Shown here: positions 1 through 7,635 of the stretch, in pieces | Numbering within the stretch: position 1 is the first letter of the stretch | Layout: each line of letters starts with the position of its first letter | NCBI RefSeq assembly: GCF_049331405.1 | Contig: NZ_CP186274.1 | Span: 4,402,001-4,466,000 of the forward strand | Length of the DNA stretch: 64,000 bases | Origin: PoT sp049331405 | GTDB taxonomy: Bacteria > Planctomycetota > Planctomycetia > Isosphaerales > Isosphaeraceae | Reading direction: 5' to 3' | Made by a program: the position numbers and the translations under genes | Notes under the pieces: generated by a model | Databases searched by the model: none | What the model was told of the DNA's origin: nothing | The model's input: the letters and a program-made list of their open reading frames with translations, nothing else

Positions 1-128
1 ATGGGGCCGTCGCGGCCCGGTTCGATGGAACGGCCAGGAGTCCACCATCCAGTGGAGACACCTTCCGCCCTAACTGGACAGCCGCGAGGGGATTTCTCCC
101 GAGGCGTCGCGCCACTTCGCGTCGGATT

Positions 129-1127
129 TCAATTCGGGCCGTAACCAATGCCGGTCTTGGAGAAGTAGAGATACTCGCCAGGGCGGATATCCCTCGGGCC
201 GTGCTCCTTGATCCACTTAACAACCTTCTCCCACTTCTCTTTGGCGCTCGGCTTACCAACCGACTCCTGTCCAGGGGCCTCGACCCAGGCAACCCAGAGA
301 TTCATCTCATTGCGGATGGCCAACTTATTTTGTTCGCCTTGGGGAGCGACGAGCGCGAACCGTTGTTTACCCGTCAAATCCCGTCCCTTGCCCTGGACCT
401 CCCTGATGAACGCCGCGAGCTTCGCCGCGGCGACGATCCGCTCGTCGGGTTCGTCCAGTTCCCCGCCGCCACGGCTCCGCTTCCAGTTCAGACCGGGCTG
501 GCGACTCTTCGGCCCTTCGCCGAAGCCGACGAGGATCATCAAGGGGACGTCGAGGTTCGTGTCGTCGATCTCGGATCGAGGGAGTAGCACCCCGTCTTCA
601 TCGATGATGATGTGGGTCCCGTCGGGGAGCTTGGCTAAGGCGACGGGGTTCCGCATGTTCAGCTTGATGACCAGCTTGTTGGGATGCTCCTGTCGAACTC
701 CAACCACTCCTTTGGCCCAGCAGTTGAGAGTCAGTTCCTTGCTTAGAGCCGCGGGGTCGAGGCTGAGCGCGGATTGGGTCGTGCCGGAGTCGAGCCCGAT
801 CTTGGCGCGCTCGAGGAACGCCTTGGTGCCCCCCTTGTACCAGGGAGGCAGCGGAGGCTCGAATTGGACCGACTCTGCCTTGATCTGATAGGTCGGCTGG
901 CCCTGGAGCCAGTCGGTCGCGGAATGGATGAGCCGCATCCCTATGATCACCATGAAGATGACCGCGCTGATCACGGCGAAGACGGCCAGGCCGATGCGCG
1001 ACGGGGCGATCCGTCGGACGTGCTTCGGGGTCACAAACCGACCGAATCTACGCGCGTTCAGCGGGTCGGTTGCATCGCGGGGCGGACCCTCGGACATGGG
1101 AATCCGAGGGGGTTCGCGGTGCTCCAT
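129..1127 (-). CDS. ftsQ: FtsQ-like division protein
   Basis: A 332-aa bitopic membrane protein: a basic cytoplasmic N-terminus, one transmembrane helix at about residues 45-70, then a periplasmic part. The stretch ending in 'DGTHIIIDEDGVLLP', preceded by a 'HPNKLVIKLNMRNPVA' strand-turn, matches the POTRA/beta region of FtsQ/DivIB. FtsQ links early and late divisome proteins in bacteria that use FtsZ. It is third in a minus-strand murC-like/murB/ftsQ row, the usual dcw order, which supports the call more strongly than the weak sequence identity. Start: an ATG at 1127 with AGGAG 8 nt upstream is preferred to the in-frame TTG at 1133. The next dcw gene would lie beyond the left edge; bases 1-128 show no recognisable gene. 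Confidence 0.8.
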   Translation of the reverse strand: MEHREPPRIPMSEGPPRDATDPLNARRFGRFVTPKHVRRIAPSRIGLAVFAVISAVIFMVIIGMRLIHSATDWLQGQPTYQIKAESVQFEPPLPPWYKGGTKAFLERAKIGLDSGTTQSALSLDPAALSKELTLNCWAKGVVGVRQEHPNKLVIKLNMRNPVALAKLPDGTHIIIDEDGVLLPRSEIDDTNLDVPLMILVGFGEGPKSRQPGLNWKRSRGGGELDEPDERIVAAAKLAAFIREVQGKGRDLTGKQRFALVAPQGEQNKLAIRNEMNLWVAWVEAPGQESVGKPSAKEKWEKVVKWIKEHGPRDIRPGEYLYFSKTGIGYGPN

Positions 1128-1219
1128 GACCAAGACTCCTGCGCGTTCCGTCCCAACAAGGCCTTACCATTGAAACGGACAATGGTCCTCGGTCGATCCC
1201 TCCGACCACCATCGGTCGT

Positions 1220-2101
1220 CTACCAAATCTGGATCTGGAGCTCGAGTTCATAGCCGAACTGTTGCCAGACGCGCTGGCGAATCTGGTCGATGAGCTGCAA
1301 GACGTCGTTCGCCGAGGCTCCCGGATGTGCCACGATGAAATTCGCGTGCCGATCCGAGACCTCCGCCCCGCCGACCTTCGCTCCCTTCAGGCCGGCCTGT
1401 TCGATCAGCATCCCGGCGGACAGGTCGGGGGACGGGTTCTTGAAGATGCAACCGGACGACTGGTGCCCGTAGGGCTGATTCTCCTTCTTCACGATCCAGA
1501 TGCGCCTCATCCGGCGCACGACAGCCTCGGGGTCGGCCTTCTCCAGCTCGAACTCGGCCGAGAGGATCACCGGCTCGTCGAGGTTCGAGGCGCGGTCGGC
1601 GAAGCTCAGGTCGTCGCGTTCGCGGACCTGGACCTCGTCCGAGGCATCGATGACGGTCGCCCGCAAGACGAGCTGGCCGATTGCCCCCTGGCGGTCGCCG
1701 GCATTGCCCCGGAGCGCCCCACCGACCGTACCCGGGATCCCGGTGAGGAACTCGAGGCCCCCAAGACCCGCGCGTGCCGTCTGGGAGATCAGGGCGGTGA
1801 GCGGCACCGCAGCCCCGGCCTCGACGACGTTATCGCGCACGGCGACGTCGGAGAACGCGGGGCTTTCCAGGTGGATCACCAGGGCCTTGACCCCTTCGTC
1901 GCGGATCAGGACGTTGGATCCGCCGCTCAGGATCTTGAACGGGATCTCTTCCGAACGGCAGCGGCGCAAGAGGCCTAGCAGTTCCTCGAGCGTCCCCGGT
2001 CGCGCCATGTACGAGGCGGGTCCGCCCAAGCGAAACCAAACGTGAGGGGCCAAGGGCTCGTCAGCCTTGACGATCGCGCGAAAGTCGTCGAATGAATGCA
2101 T
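1220..2101 (-). CDS. murB: UDP-N-acetylmuramate dehydrogenase MurB
   Basis: FAD enzyme that reduces UDP-GlcNAc-enolpyruvate to UDP-MurNAc with NADPH, in cytoplasmic peptidoglycan precursor synthesis. Its 293 aa fit the shorter type II MurB. Visible: the PCMH-type FAD-binding N-terminus ('FRLGGPA', 'LSGGSNVLI'), the strongly conserved 'GIPGTVGGALRGNAG', the substrate loop 'SSGCIFKNP' with Ser/Cys at the proton-donor site, and 'VSDRHANFIV' near the C-terminus. The 'YRxS' element reads 'DRAS', so the Arg and Ser remain but the Tyr is lost. The ORF overlaps the end of the murC-like gene by 41 bp, so the two are probably translationally coupled. All main functional elements look intact, unlike its upstream neighbour. 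Confidence 0.95.
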   Translation of the reverse strand: MHSFDDFRAIVKADEPLAPHVWFRLGGPASYMARPGTLEELLGLLRRCRSEEIPFKILSGGSNVLIRDEGVKALVIHLESPAFSDVAVRDNVVEAGAAVPLTALISQTARAGLGGLEFLTGIPGTVGGALRGNAGDRQGAIGQLVLRATVIDASDEVQVRERDDLSFADRASNLDEPVILSAEFELEKADPEAVVRRMRRIWIVKKENQPYGHQSSGCIFKNPSPDLSAGMLIEQAGLKGAKVGGAEVSDRHANFIVAHPGASANDVLQLIDQIRQRVWQQFGYELELQIQIW

Positions 2102-3416
2102 CGGCTATCGTTCCCACTTCGCCGGCCCCGAGGGTCACCAGCACATCGCCCGGTTCGAGGTGCTGGTCCAGGTACCGGATCGCCCCCTCAAAGCTTTCGA
2201 CTCGATCTGCGTGCACACCCGATACGGCCAGGTCGCTCACCAGGCACTCCAAGAGGCCCCGGCACGTTTCGGTTCCATTACCATCCATGAGCAAGACATG
2301 GTCTGCCGCGGAGAGTGCCTTAACGTAACGGCAAATCTCTTCCGGCGACCAATCGGCCTCGTCGGCCCATAAGACCACGCGGAGACGACGCGACCCGAAC
2401 ACCTGCCGGCCGACTGTCAAAGTCTGGCCGATCTCCTCCGGGTCCCGTCCTTCATCGTCTACCAGGGTAACACCTCGGTAGCTTCCGCGGGACTCGAAAT
2501 CACGCGAGACGCCCGTAAACTCTTCCAGGGCTTCGCGGATGGAGGACGTCGGTACCCCGAGCCGCACGCAAGTTGCCACCGCCACGATGGCGGAGAGTAC
2601 ATTACGCCGACCGGGAACTTGCAAGCCCACTTCGAGCGCAAATTGCCCGTGATGGAAGGTGCGGAACCGATAACGGCCCCGCTCCTCCCGCAAGTCGGTC
2701 CCCCACCAGGAGCTGCCTCTGGCTAGCGAGAACGACTCCACGGTCGGCTCGAGGGCCCGAACCGCGGATGTCAGGATCTCGTCGGGCCCTTCGCAGAGGA
2801 TGAGGCCATTCGCCGGCACTGTCGACGCGAAGCGGCGCAACGCGTGGATTCGGGCGAGCGGGTCGGCCACATCCGCAGGGACGAGCGTGCTCAGGAGGAC
2901 GGCAATTCGCGGGCCGCAAGGCCCCAGATCCCCATCCTCTTCCATCGCCTCGAAGACGAAATGCTTGCCGGATCCCAGCCGAGCCCAGCCGCCGAGCTGC
3001 GGCGCCGGCGTCCCGACAAGTACGGTAGGGTCGAGTCCGGCATGGGTCAAGACCCAACCGATCATCGCCGAAGCGACGCTGGCGTCTCGCCTTCCGGCGA
3101 TCACCATGCCCTCCCTGCCGTCCATCCACTGGCTGAGCCAACCTCGGGGAGACCCTTCCTTCAGCCCGTGCCGCCTGGCTCGCAGGCGGTCGGGATGGAT
3201 CCGAGCGGTCCCCGACCCGACGAAGACGTAGTCCGATTCGTGGACATAAGGCGCGGGCGTGTGGCCGGAATGGATCTGGATCCCCATCGTTCGGAGGCGT
3301 TCGAGCGAAGGATTGTCGGTCGTGTCCGTGCCGGTCACCTTGGCGCCGCTCTGGACGAGCATCTGGGCCAAGGCCGTCATCCCTCGCTCCGCGATGCCCA
3401 CGAAGTGAGCATGCAT
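2061..3416 (-). CDS. MurC-like protein with degenerate catalytic motifs
   Basis: Co-linear with UDP-N-acetylmuramate-L-alanine ligase over its whole length (451 aa, normal for MurC). The N-terminus 'HFVGIAERGM' matches the UDP-binding start of MurC ('HFVGIGGxGM'), and the C-terminus has the family's 'DVLVTLGAGEVG' strand. The catalytic parts are gone. The ATP P-loop (normally GTHGKTTT) reads 'GRRDASVAS' at residues 108-116. The 'EADESD' magnesium site reads 'EAMEEDGD' (156-163). The 'TNxxxDH' motif reads 'LSTLVPADVAD' (175-185). The 'DDYGHHPTE' motif reads 'DDEGRDPEE' (320-328). The frame is open throughout, so this is not a simple pseudogene. A second, intact MurC would be expected elsewhere. 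Start: the ATG at 3416 fits the family start; an in-frame ATG at 3461 would add 15 residues. Confidence 0.8.
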   Translation of the reverse strand: MHAHFVGIAERGMTALAQMLVQSGAKVTGTDTTDNPSLERLRTMGIQIHSGHTPAPYVHESDYVFVGSGTARIHPDRLRARRHGLKEGSPRGWLSQWMDGREGMVIAGRRDASVASAMIGWVLTHAGLDPTVLVGTPAPQLGGWARLGSGKHFVFEAMEEDGDLGPCGPRIAVLLSTLVPADVADPLARIHALRRFASTVPANGLILCEGPDEILTSAVRALEPTVESFSLARGSSWWGTDLREERGRYRFRTFHHGQFALEVGLQVPGRRNVLSAIVAVATCVRLGVPTSSIREALEEFTGVSRDFESRGSYRGVTLVDDEGRDPEEIGQTLTVGRQVFGSRRLRVVLWADEADWSPEEICRYVKALSAADHVLLMDGNGTETCRGLLECLVSDLAVSGVHADRVESFEGAIRYLDQHLEPGDVLVTLGAGEVGTIADAFIRRLSRDRQG

Positions 3417-3880
3417 CGGAACGAATGCCGCATGGGTTTCCCCCCATCGCAACCAACCCATCGGCGATCGCCCCCGGTCCGTCCCTGTAGCGGCGAGCAG
3501 GCACCGTCCGACTCCGGCCCGGCAACCCCTGCTTCCTCTTCAGGGCTTACTATCGGCACGACCGGCATAATGCTCACAATCTTTCCGGGGGATCTCTCTA
3601 CTATTCCTCGGCGTATGGTAGCCGTGCGACTTTCCGAGGTCAAGGATTTAATGATCTTTTGTCCACCGAGACTCGAACTGCGCACTCGCGAGTCGACGGC
3701 CTGATGTCGCGGAAATTATGATAGAAACCCGGGCGCCCTTGGCGGACAATCTCCGGCCGTTGGATCGCCCGGGAGCCGGGCGCGCGTTTCGATTCCTCAT
3801 TCTCTCGTACCAAACGCATCTTGACCCGGACTCCGGCACATTCTCCCTCATTCGATTCGAATCATCGCGGAGGCCGTCGC
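3417..3880. other. Intergenic region between divergent genes
   Basis: About 460 bp separating the minus-strand murC-like gene from the plus-strand kinase, so it should hold promoters for both. No convincing -35/-10 pair, RNA gene or repeat is visible. A tRNA-like 'AGTTCGAGT' on the minus strand near 3680 has no supporting T-stem. Confidence 0.5.
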
Positions 3881-6688
3881 ATGCCGATCGTTTGCCCCTA
3901 CTGTCAGAACCCACTCGGAGTGAAAGGGGCGAAGCCGGGTCGTTACGCCACCAAGTGCCCGAAGTGCACTCGCAAGTTCCAGCTCACGGTGCCGGAAGAT
4001 CCCACGCAGGAGCCAGTTGCCTCCCCCCTCAAGTCGGAGACGATGGCCGCGACGGTGGCCGGGACCCAGTCGGGAGCGACACAGCCGGCGACCGAGATGG
4101 CCCCGAAGCCAAACCCACTCTTGAGCCCAACCCTGCCGGGGGGCACCGACATCCCCACTTCGGCCTGGGAGTCGAAGCCGAACCCGACCATCGCCGGCGC
4201 GAGGCCGACAGTCACCCCCGGGAGTCAACTCCCGACGGACCAGGGCTTCGAGGTCGATTCGGAGCCATCTTCGCATTCGTCCATGACGTCGAGCCCTCCC
4301 GGTGCCAGGCCGACGCAACTCGGGGGCTATCAGATCCTCGAAGAACTCGGACGAGGCGGCATGGGCGCCGTCTATCTCGCCAGGCAGCTCTCCCTGGATC
4401 GCAACGTCGCGCTCAAGGTGATGAAGCCGGAGTGGGCAAGCAGCCCGACCTTCGTCTCGAGGTTCACGCGCGAGGCCTACGCCGCGGCACAGCTCGTCCA
4501 CCACAACATCGTCCAGATCTACGATTTCGGGCAGGACCGCGGGACGAACTACTTCAGCATGGAGTTCGTCCAGGGCGAGACCCTGGCCAGCGTGGTTAAG
4601 TCGCAGAAGAAGCTCGACCCCGAGGTCGCCGTCGGCTACATCCTCCAGGCCGCGAGAGGACTCCAGTACGCCCACGCGCAGAGCATGATCCATCGGGACG
4701 TGAAGCCCGACAATCTGCTCTTGAATGACCAGGGGATCGTCAAGGTCGCGGACCTCGGCCTTGTGAAGACCCCGGCATTCGCCGAGGCGGAGATCGCCCG
4801 CGAGCTCGACACCTCCGGGGTCGTGGCCCCGGGAACGGTCCCGCTCTCGGTCAGCAGCGGCCAGATCACGATGGCCAACGTCGCGATGGGGACCCCAGCC
4901 TACATGGCCCCCGAGCAGGGGGTCGACGCGGCGGCTGTCGACGCCCGCGCGGACATCTATTCGCTCGGCTGCACGCTCTACGACCTCGTCACCGGTCGGC
5001 CCCCCTTCGAGGGCAAATCCGCCTATGAACTGATCACCAAGCATCAATCCGAGCCGATCACCCCCCCCGAGATGATCGTCAAGCGAGTGCCCAAGGCCCT
5101 CTCCGAGATCATCCTCAAGATGGTCGCCAAGCGACCAGAGGATCGTTATGCGAATCTCGGCCAGGTGATCAAGGCGCTCGAAGCGTTCCTCGGCATCTCG
5201 AGCACCGGGCCGTTCTCCCCTCGCGAGGAGCATGCGAACCTACTCGGCGAGTGCGTCGAGATCTTCAACAACGCGCCTACGGCCAAGATCCGCTCGAAGG
5301 CCCTGCTCGGGGCGGGCATCGCCTGCGGAGTGATCGTCCTCTTGAGCCTGCTTGCGAAGCAGTTCATCCTCGCCGGAGGTTTCCTGGGGCTGGGGTTCAT
5401 GACCGGCCTGGCGTACTTCCTGATCGCCGGATTCGCGGGCAAGACATACCTCTTCACGAAGGTCCGCGAAGTGATCTTCGGGAACTCGCTCGTGGATTGG
5501 TTGATGATGCTGGCGACCCTGGTCTTGGGGGTCACCGTGCTTGTGGTGCTCAAGCTGGTCTGGGCCTGGGTCGCGTTCGGGATCGTGGCGGTCCTCATCG
5601 CGACTGGCATCCACTCCGCGCTCGATCGCAAGGTCGAGGCCGAGCGTTCCGAAGCCCTCGACCGAACCGAGGAAATGCTCCGCTCGATGAGGTTGCACGG
5701 GCTCGAAGAGCAGACCCTCCGGCAGTTCGTCTGCAAGTACAGCGGCGAGCAGTGGGAGGAGTTCTACGAGACGCTCTTCGGCTACGAGGCCAAGATCACA
5801 GCCCGGGATCTCTGGGGACGCGGCGACCGGGGACGCCTCCGCAAGAAGTACGCCGCCTGGCGCGATCCGATCATCCAGTGGATCGACTCCAAGCAGCAAT
5901 CCCGCCGCGCCGAGCGAGAGAAACGCCTGCTCCAGAAGATCGAGGAGAAGGGCCTCGAGGCCCAAGGCGTGAACCTGATGACCGCCCGTCGTCGCGCTCA
6001 CCGCGCGGCCGAGGCCATGGTCACGATGGCCGCCGAGATCAAGGAAGCCTCACGCCAGCCCGCCGCGCTCAAGGTCGAGAAGCCCTCGATCGGTCAGGCC
6101 TTGAGGCACGCGGCTGAGAAACCGGAGGACGTTCTCGTCGATCGCGAGCCAGGCCTTCACAAGTCCGCGAGTGATAGGCCCCTCGGGATCATCCTTGGGC
6201 CCAAGCCGCGATTCCTGGCCGGAGTCGTGCTCGCGGGGGCTTGCCTACTCTGGATGCACCAGAACGAACTGCTCACACAGGAAAATGCGAAGGCGCTAAG
6301 TAAGGGGGTTCAGGACATTGCCTCGCAAAGCAAAGAACTCGCCACCAAGGCCGTCAACACAAAGGATCTCGATGTCTTGAAAGGAGTCAAGACGCCTATT
6401 ATTGAGGTCAAGGTCGACCGTAACCAGACGGTTCCGTTGAAGGCTCCTTTCCTACCCAAGAACATCGCGGGCCAATTCTTCAATTGGTTCAATCCTGGCG
6501 TAGCTGGCTTCATCTTGATTCTCTCCTCGTTCTTCCGAGGAGTCAGGATGAGCTACTTCGCCATCCCGGCCGCTCTGGTCGCCTTCGCCGGCCCGGCCCT
6601 CGGCATCCCTGGACTCAACTATGACATTAGCATGTTAGCAGGAACCGGAATCGGCATCGCTGGTTGGTTCCTTGGCAGGAGCCGCTGA
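3881..6688 (+). CDS. Zinc-ribbon Ser/Thr protein kinase, multi-spanning
   Basis: A 935-aa Hanks-type kinase. It opens with an MJ0042-like zinc ribbon (Cys5, Cys8, Cys26, Cys29), then a Pro/Thr-rich linker. The kinase domain spans about residues 147-430: glycine loop 'LGRGGMGAVYLA', 'VALKVMK' lysine, catalytic loop 'HRDVKPDN' (His271, Asp273), 'DLG' in place of DFG, a long activation loop, and 'GTPAYMAPEQ'. The C-terminal half has two hydrophobic blocks (about 475-600), a charged cytoplasmic stretch, then further helices from about 780 and near the end. The start ATG at 3881 has CGGAGG 8 nt upstream; the longer ORF from 3821 lacks this. No phosphatase or substrate gene is adjacent, so its pathway is unknown. 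Confidence 0.92.
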   Translation: MPIVCPYCQNPLGVKGAKPGRYATKCPKCTRKFQLTVPEDPTQEPVASPLKSETMAATVAGTQSGATQPATEMAPKPNPLLSPTLPGGTDIPTSAWESKPNPTIAGARPTVTPGSQLPTDQGFEVDSEPSSHSSMTSSPPGARPTQLGGYQILEELGRGGMGAVYLARQLSLDRNVALKVMKPEWASSPTFVSRFTREAYAAAQLVHHNIVQIYDFGQDRGTNYFSMEFVQGETLASVVKSQKKLDPEVAVGYILQAARGLQYAHAQSMIHRDVKPDNLLLNDQGIVKVADLGLVKTPAFAEAEIARELDTSGVVAPGTVPLSVSSGQITMANVAMGTPAYMAPEQGVDAAAVDARADIYSLGCTLYDLVTGRPPFEGKSAYELITKHQSEPITPPEMIVKRVPKALSEIILKMVAKRPEDRYANLGQVIKALEAFLGISSTGPFSPREEHANLLGECVEIFNNAPTAKIRSKALLGAGIACGVIVLLSLLAKQFILAGGFLGLGFMTGLAYFLIAGFAGKTYLFTKVREVIFGNSLVDWLMMLATLVLGVTVLVVLKLVWAWVAFGIVAVLIATGIHSALDRKVEAERSEALDRTEEMLRSMRLHGLEEQTLRQFVCKYSGEQWEEFYETLFGYEAKITARDLWGRGDRGRLRKKYAAWRDPIIQWIDSKQQSRRAEREKRLLQKIEEKGLEAQGVNLMTARRRAHRAAEAMVTMAAEIKEASRQPAALKVEKPSIGQALRHAAEKPEDVLVDREPGLHKSASDRPLGIILGPKPRFLAGVVLAGACLLWMHQNELLTQENAKALSKGVQDIASQSKELATKAVNTKDLDVLKGVKTPIIEVKVDRNQTVPLKAPFLPKNIAGQFFNWFNPGVAGFILILSSFFRGVRMSYFAIPAALVAFAGPALGIPGLNYDISMLAGTGIGIAGWFLGRSR

Positions 6689-6716
6689 CTTTCGATGGTT
6701 GTCCCCACTCCAATGT

Positions 6717-6757
6717 GAAAGGCCCTGGCCATCTTGAAAGGCGAGGGCCTTTCTCAT
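6717..6757. terminator. Terminator hairpin between convergent genes
   Basis: A perfect 10-bp stem, GAAAGGCCCT (6717-6726) with AGGGCCTTTC (6744-6753), and a 17-nt loop. It lies 28 bp after the kinase stop and 31 bp before the end of the convergent hydrolase gene, so it may serve both strands. Confidence 0.75.
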
Positions 6758-6784
6758 TGGTGGTTCGCTATGAAACTCTGATCT

Positions 6785-7627
6785 TCACTTCGCGCCGAAG
6801 AGGGCCGTCTCGCAAGTCGGAGCGTTAAACATCAACTCGTGATCGTGGCCAATGCCTGGGGCCTCGACGAGCTTCCAGCCGAAACTCCAGCCCTTCGAGG
6901 CGGCCAGGGCCTTGGCCCGATTGAAGGCGTTGGTCCCTCGCTCGTGACGCGATTGCCCCTGGAGGTCGGCCTCGCGGCTGGTGTCGAGATCCTCATCGCG
7001 CACCGTGTCCTTCTCGCCCAGGTAGATTGTCAAAGGACGAGCGAGATAGGCGCGAAGGGTTTCTTCATTGGCGAGTTCCCCGGGCAACTTGCCGAAGCCA
7101 TAAGGATACGGCAGTTCGTTCGTGGGGAAGAGGTCAGAACCGGGGTTCGCCGCGACGATCCGACTGGCCTCCGTGGGCACGAACGCCGTGAGGCGCACGA
7201 GGAACTGGCCCCCGCCCGAGTGGCCGATGAGGTAATAGGGCATGGTCGGTCGCCCCTCGATCGCCCTCAGCTTGTCGGCCAGCCTGGGGACGTAGCTCCA
7301 GGTCCATTCTTGCCGAGGGACGAGCTTGCCGTTGCGGAAGAGCCCCCCTTGCTGATACTTGCCCGAGCCGAACTGGGCCGAGTCGAACAGGGGGGCGGCG
7401 ACGATCATCCCGAATCGATCCCCCATCGCCCGGGCATGGTCGCGGTAGTCCTGCGCGTTGCGGTTCATGCCGTGGAAGACCATCAGCATCGGGCCATCCT
7501 GATACTTGGCCGGCTTATACGTGAAGACGTCGATCTTGGCGGTCCCGAAGTCGATCTCGACCTTGGCATCCCCCCGGGGGATGCCCGCCTGACCGATGAT
7601 GAGGGTCGCGAACAGGACGAACGACAT
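6785..7627 (-). CDS. Exported alpha/beta hydrolase
   Basis: A 280-aa protein with a short hydrophobic N-terminus that looks like a signal peptide, followed by an alpha/beta hydrolase fold of the poly-hydroxybutyrate depolymerase/feruloyl-esterase-like type. Visible: the oxyanion-side 'LMVFHGMNRNA', the nucleophile elbow 'GHSGGG', an Asp in 'YLGEKDT' and a likely catalytic His in 'GIGHDHE'. The substrate cannot be read from the sequence. It starts only 8 bp after the cyanophycin synthetase stop on the same strand, so the two are very probably co-transcribed. That makes a periplasmic or secreted hydrolytic role linked to storage or peptide metabolism possible, but this is only context. Confidence 0.85.
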   Translation of the reverse strand: MSFVLFATLIIGQAGIPRGDAKVEIDFGTAKIDVFTYKPAKYQDGPMLMVFHGMNRNAQDYRDHARAMGDRFGMIVAAPLFDSAQFGSGKYQQGGLFRNGKLVPRQEWTWSYVPRLADKLRAIEGRPTMPYYLIGHSGGGQFLVRLTAFVPTEASRIVAANPGSDLFPTNELPYPYGFGKLPGELANEETLRAYLARPLTIYLGEKDTVRDEDLDTSREADLQGQSRHERGTNAFNRAKALAASKGWSFGWKLVEAPGIGHDHELMFNAPTCETALFGAK

Positions 7628-7635
7628 GGTGCAAA

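Noticed and set aside
3655..3700. tRNA-like T-loop (AGTTCGAGT on the minus strand)
   Set aside because: The flanking bases do not pair as a T-stem and no acceptor or anticodon arm can be drawn upstream.
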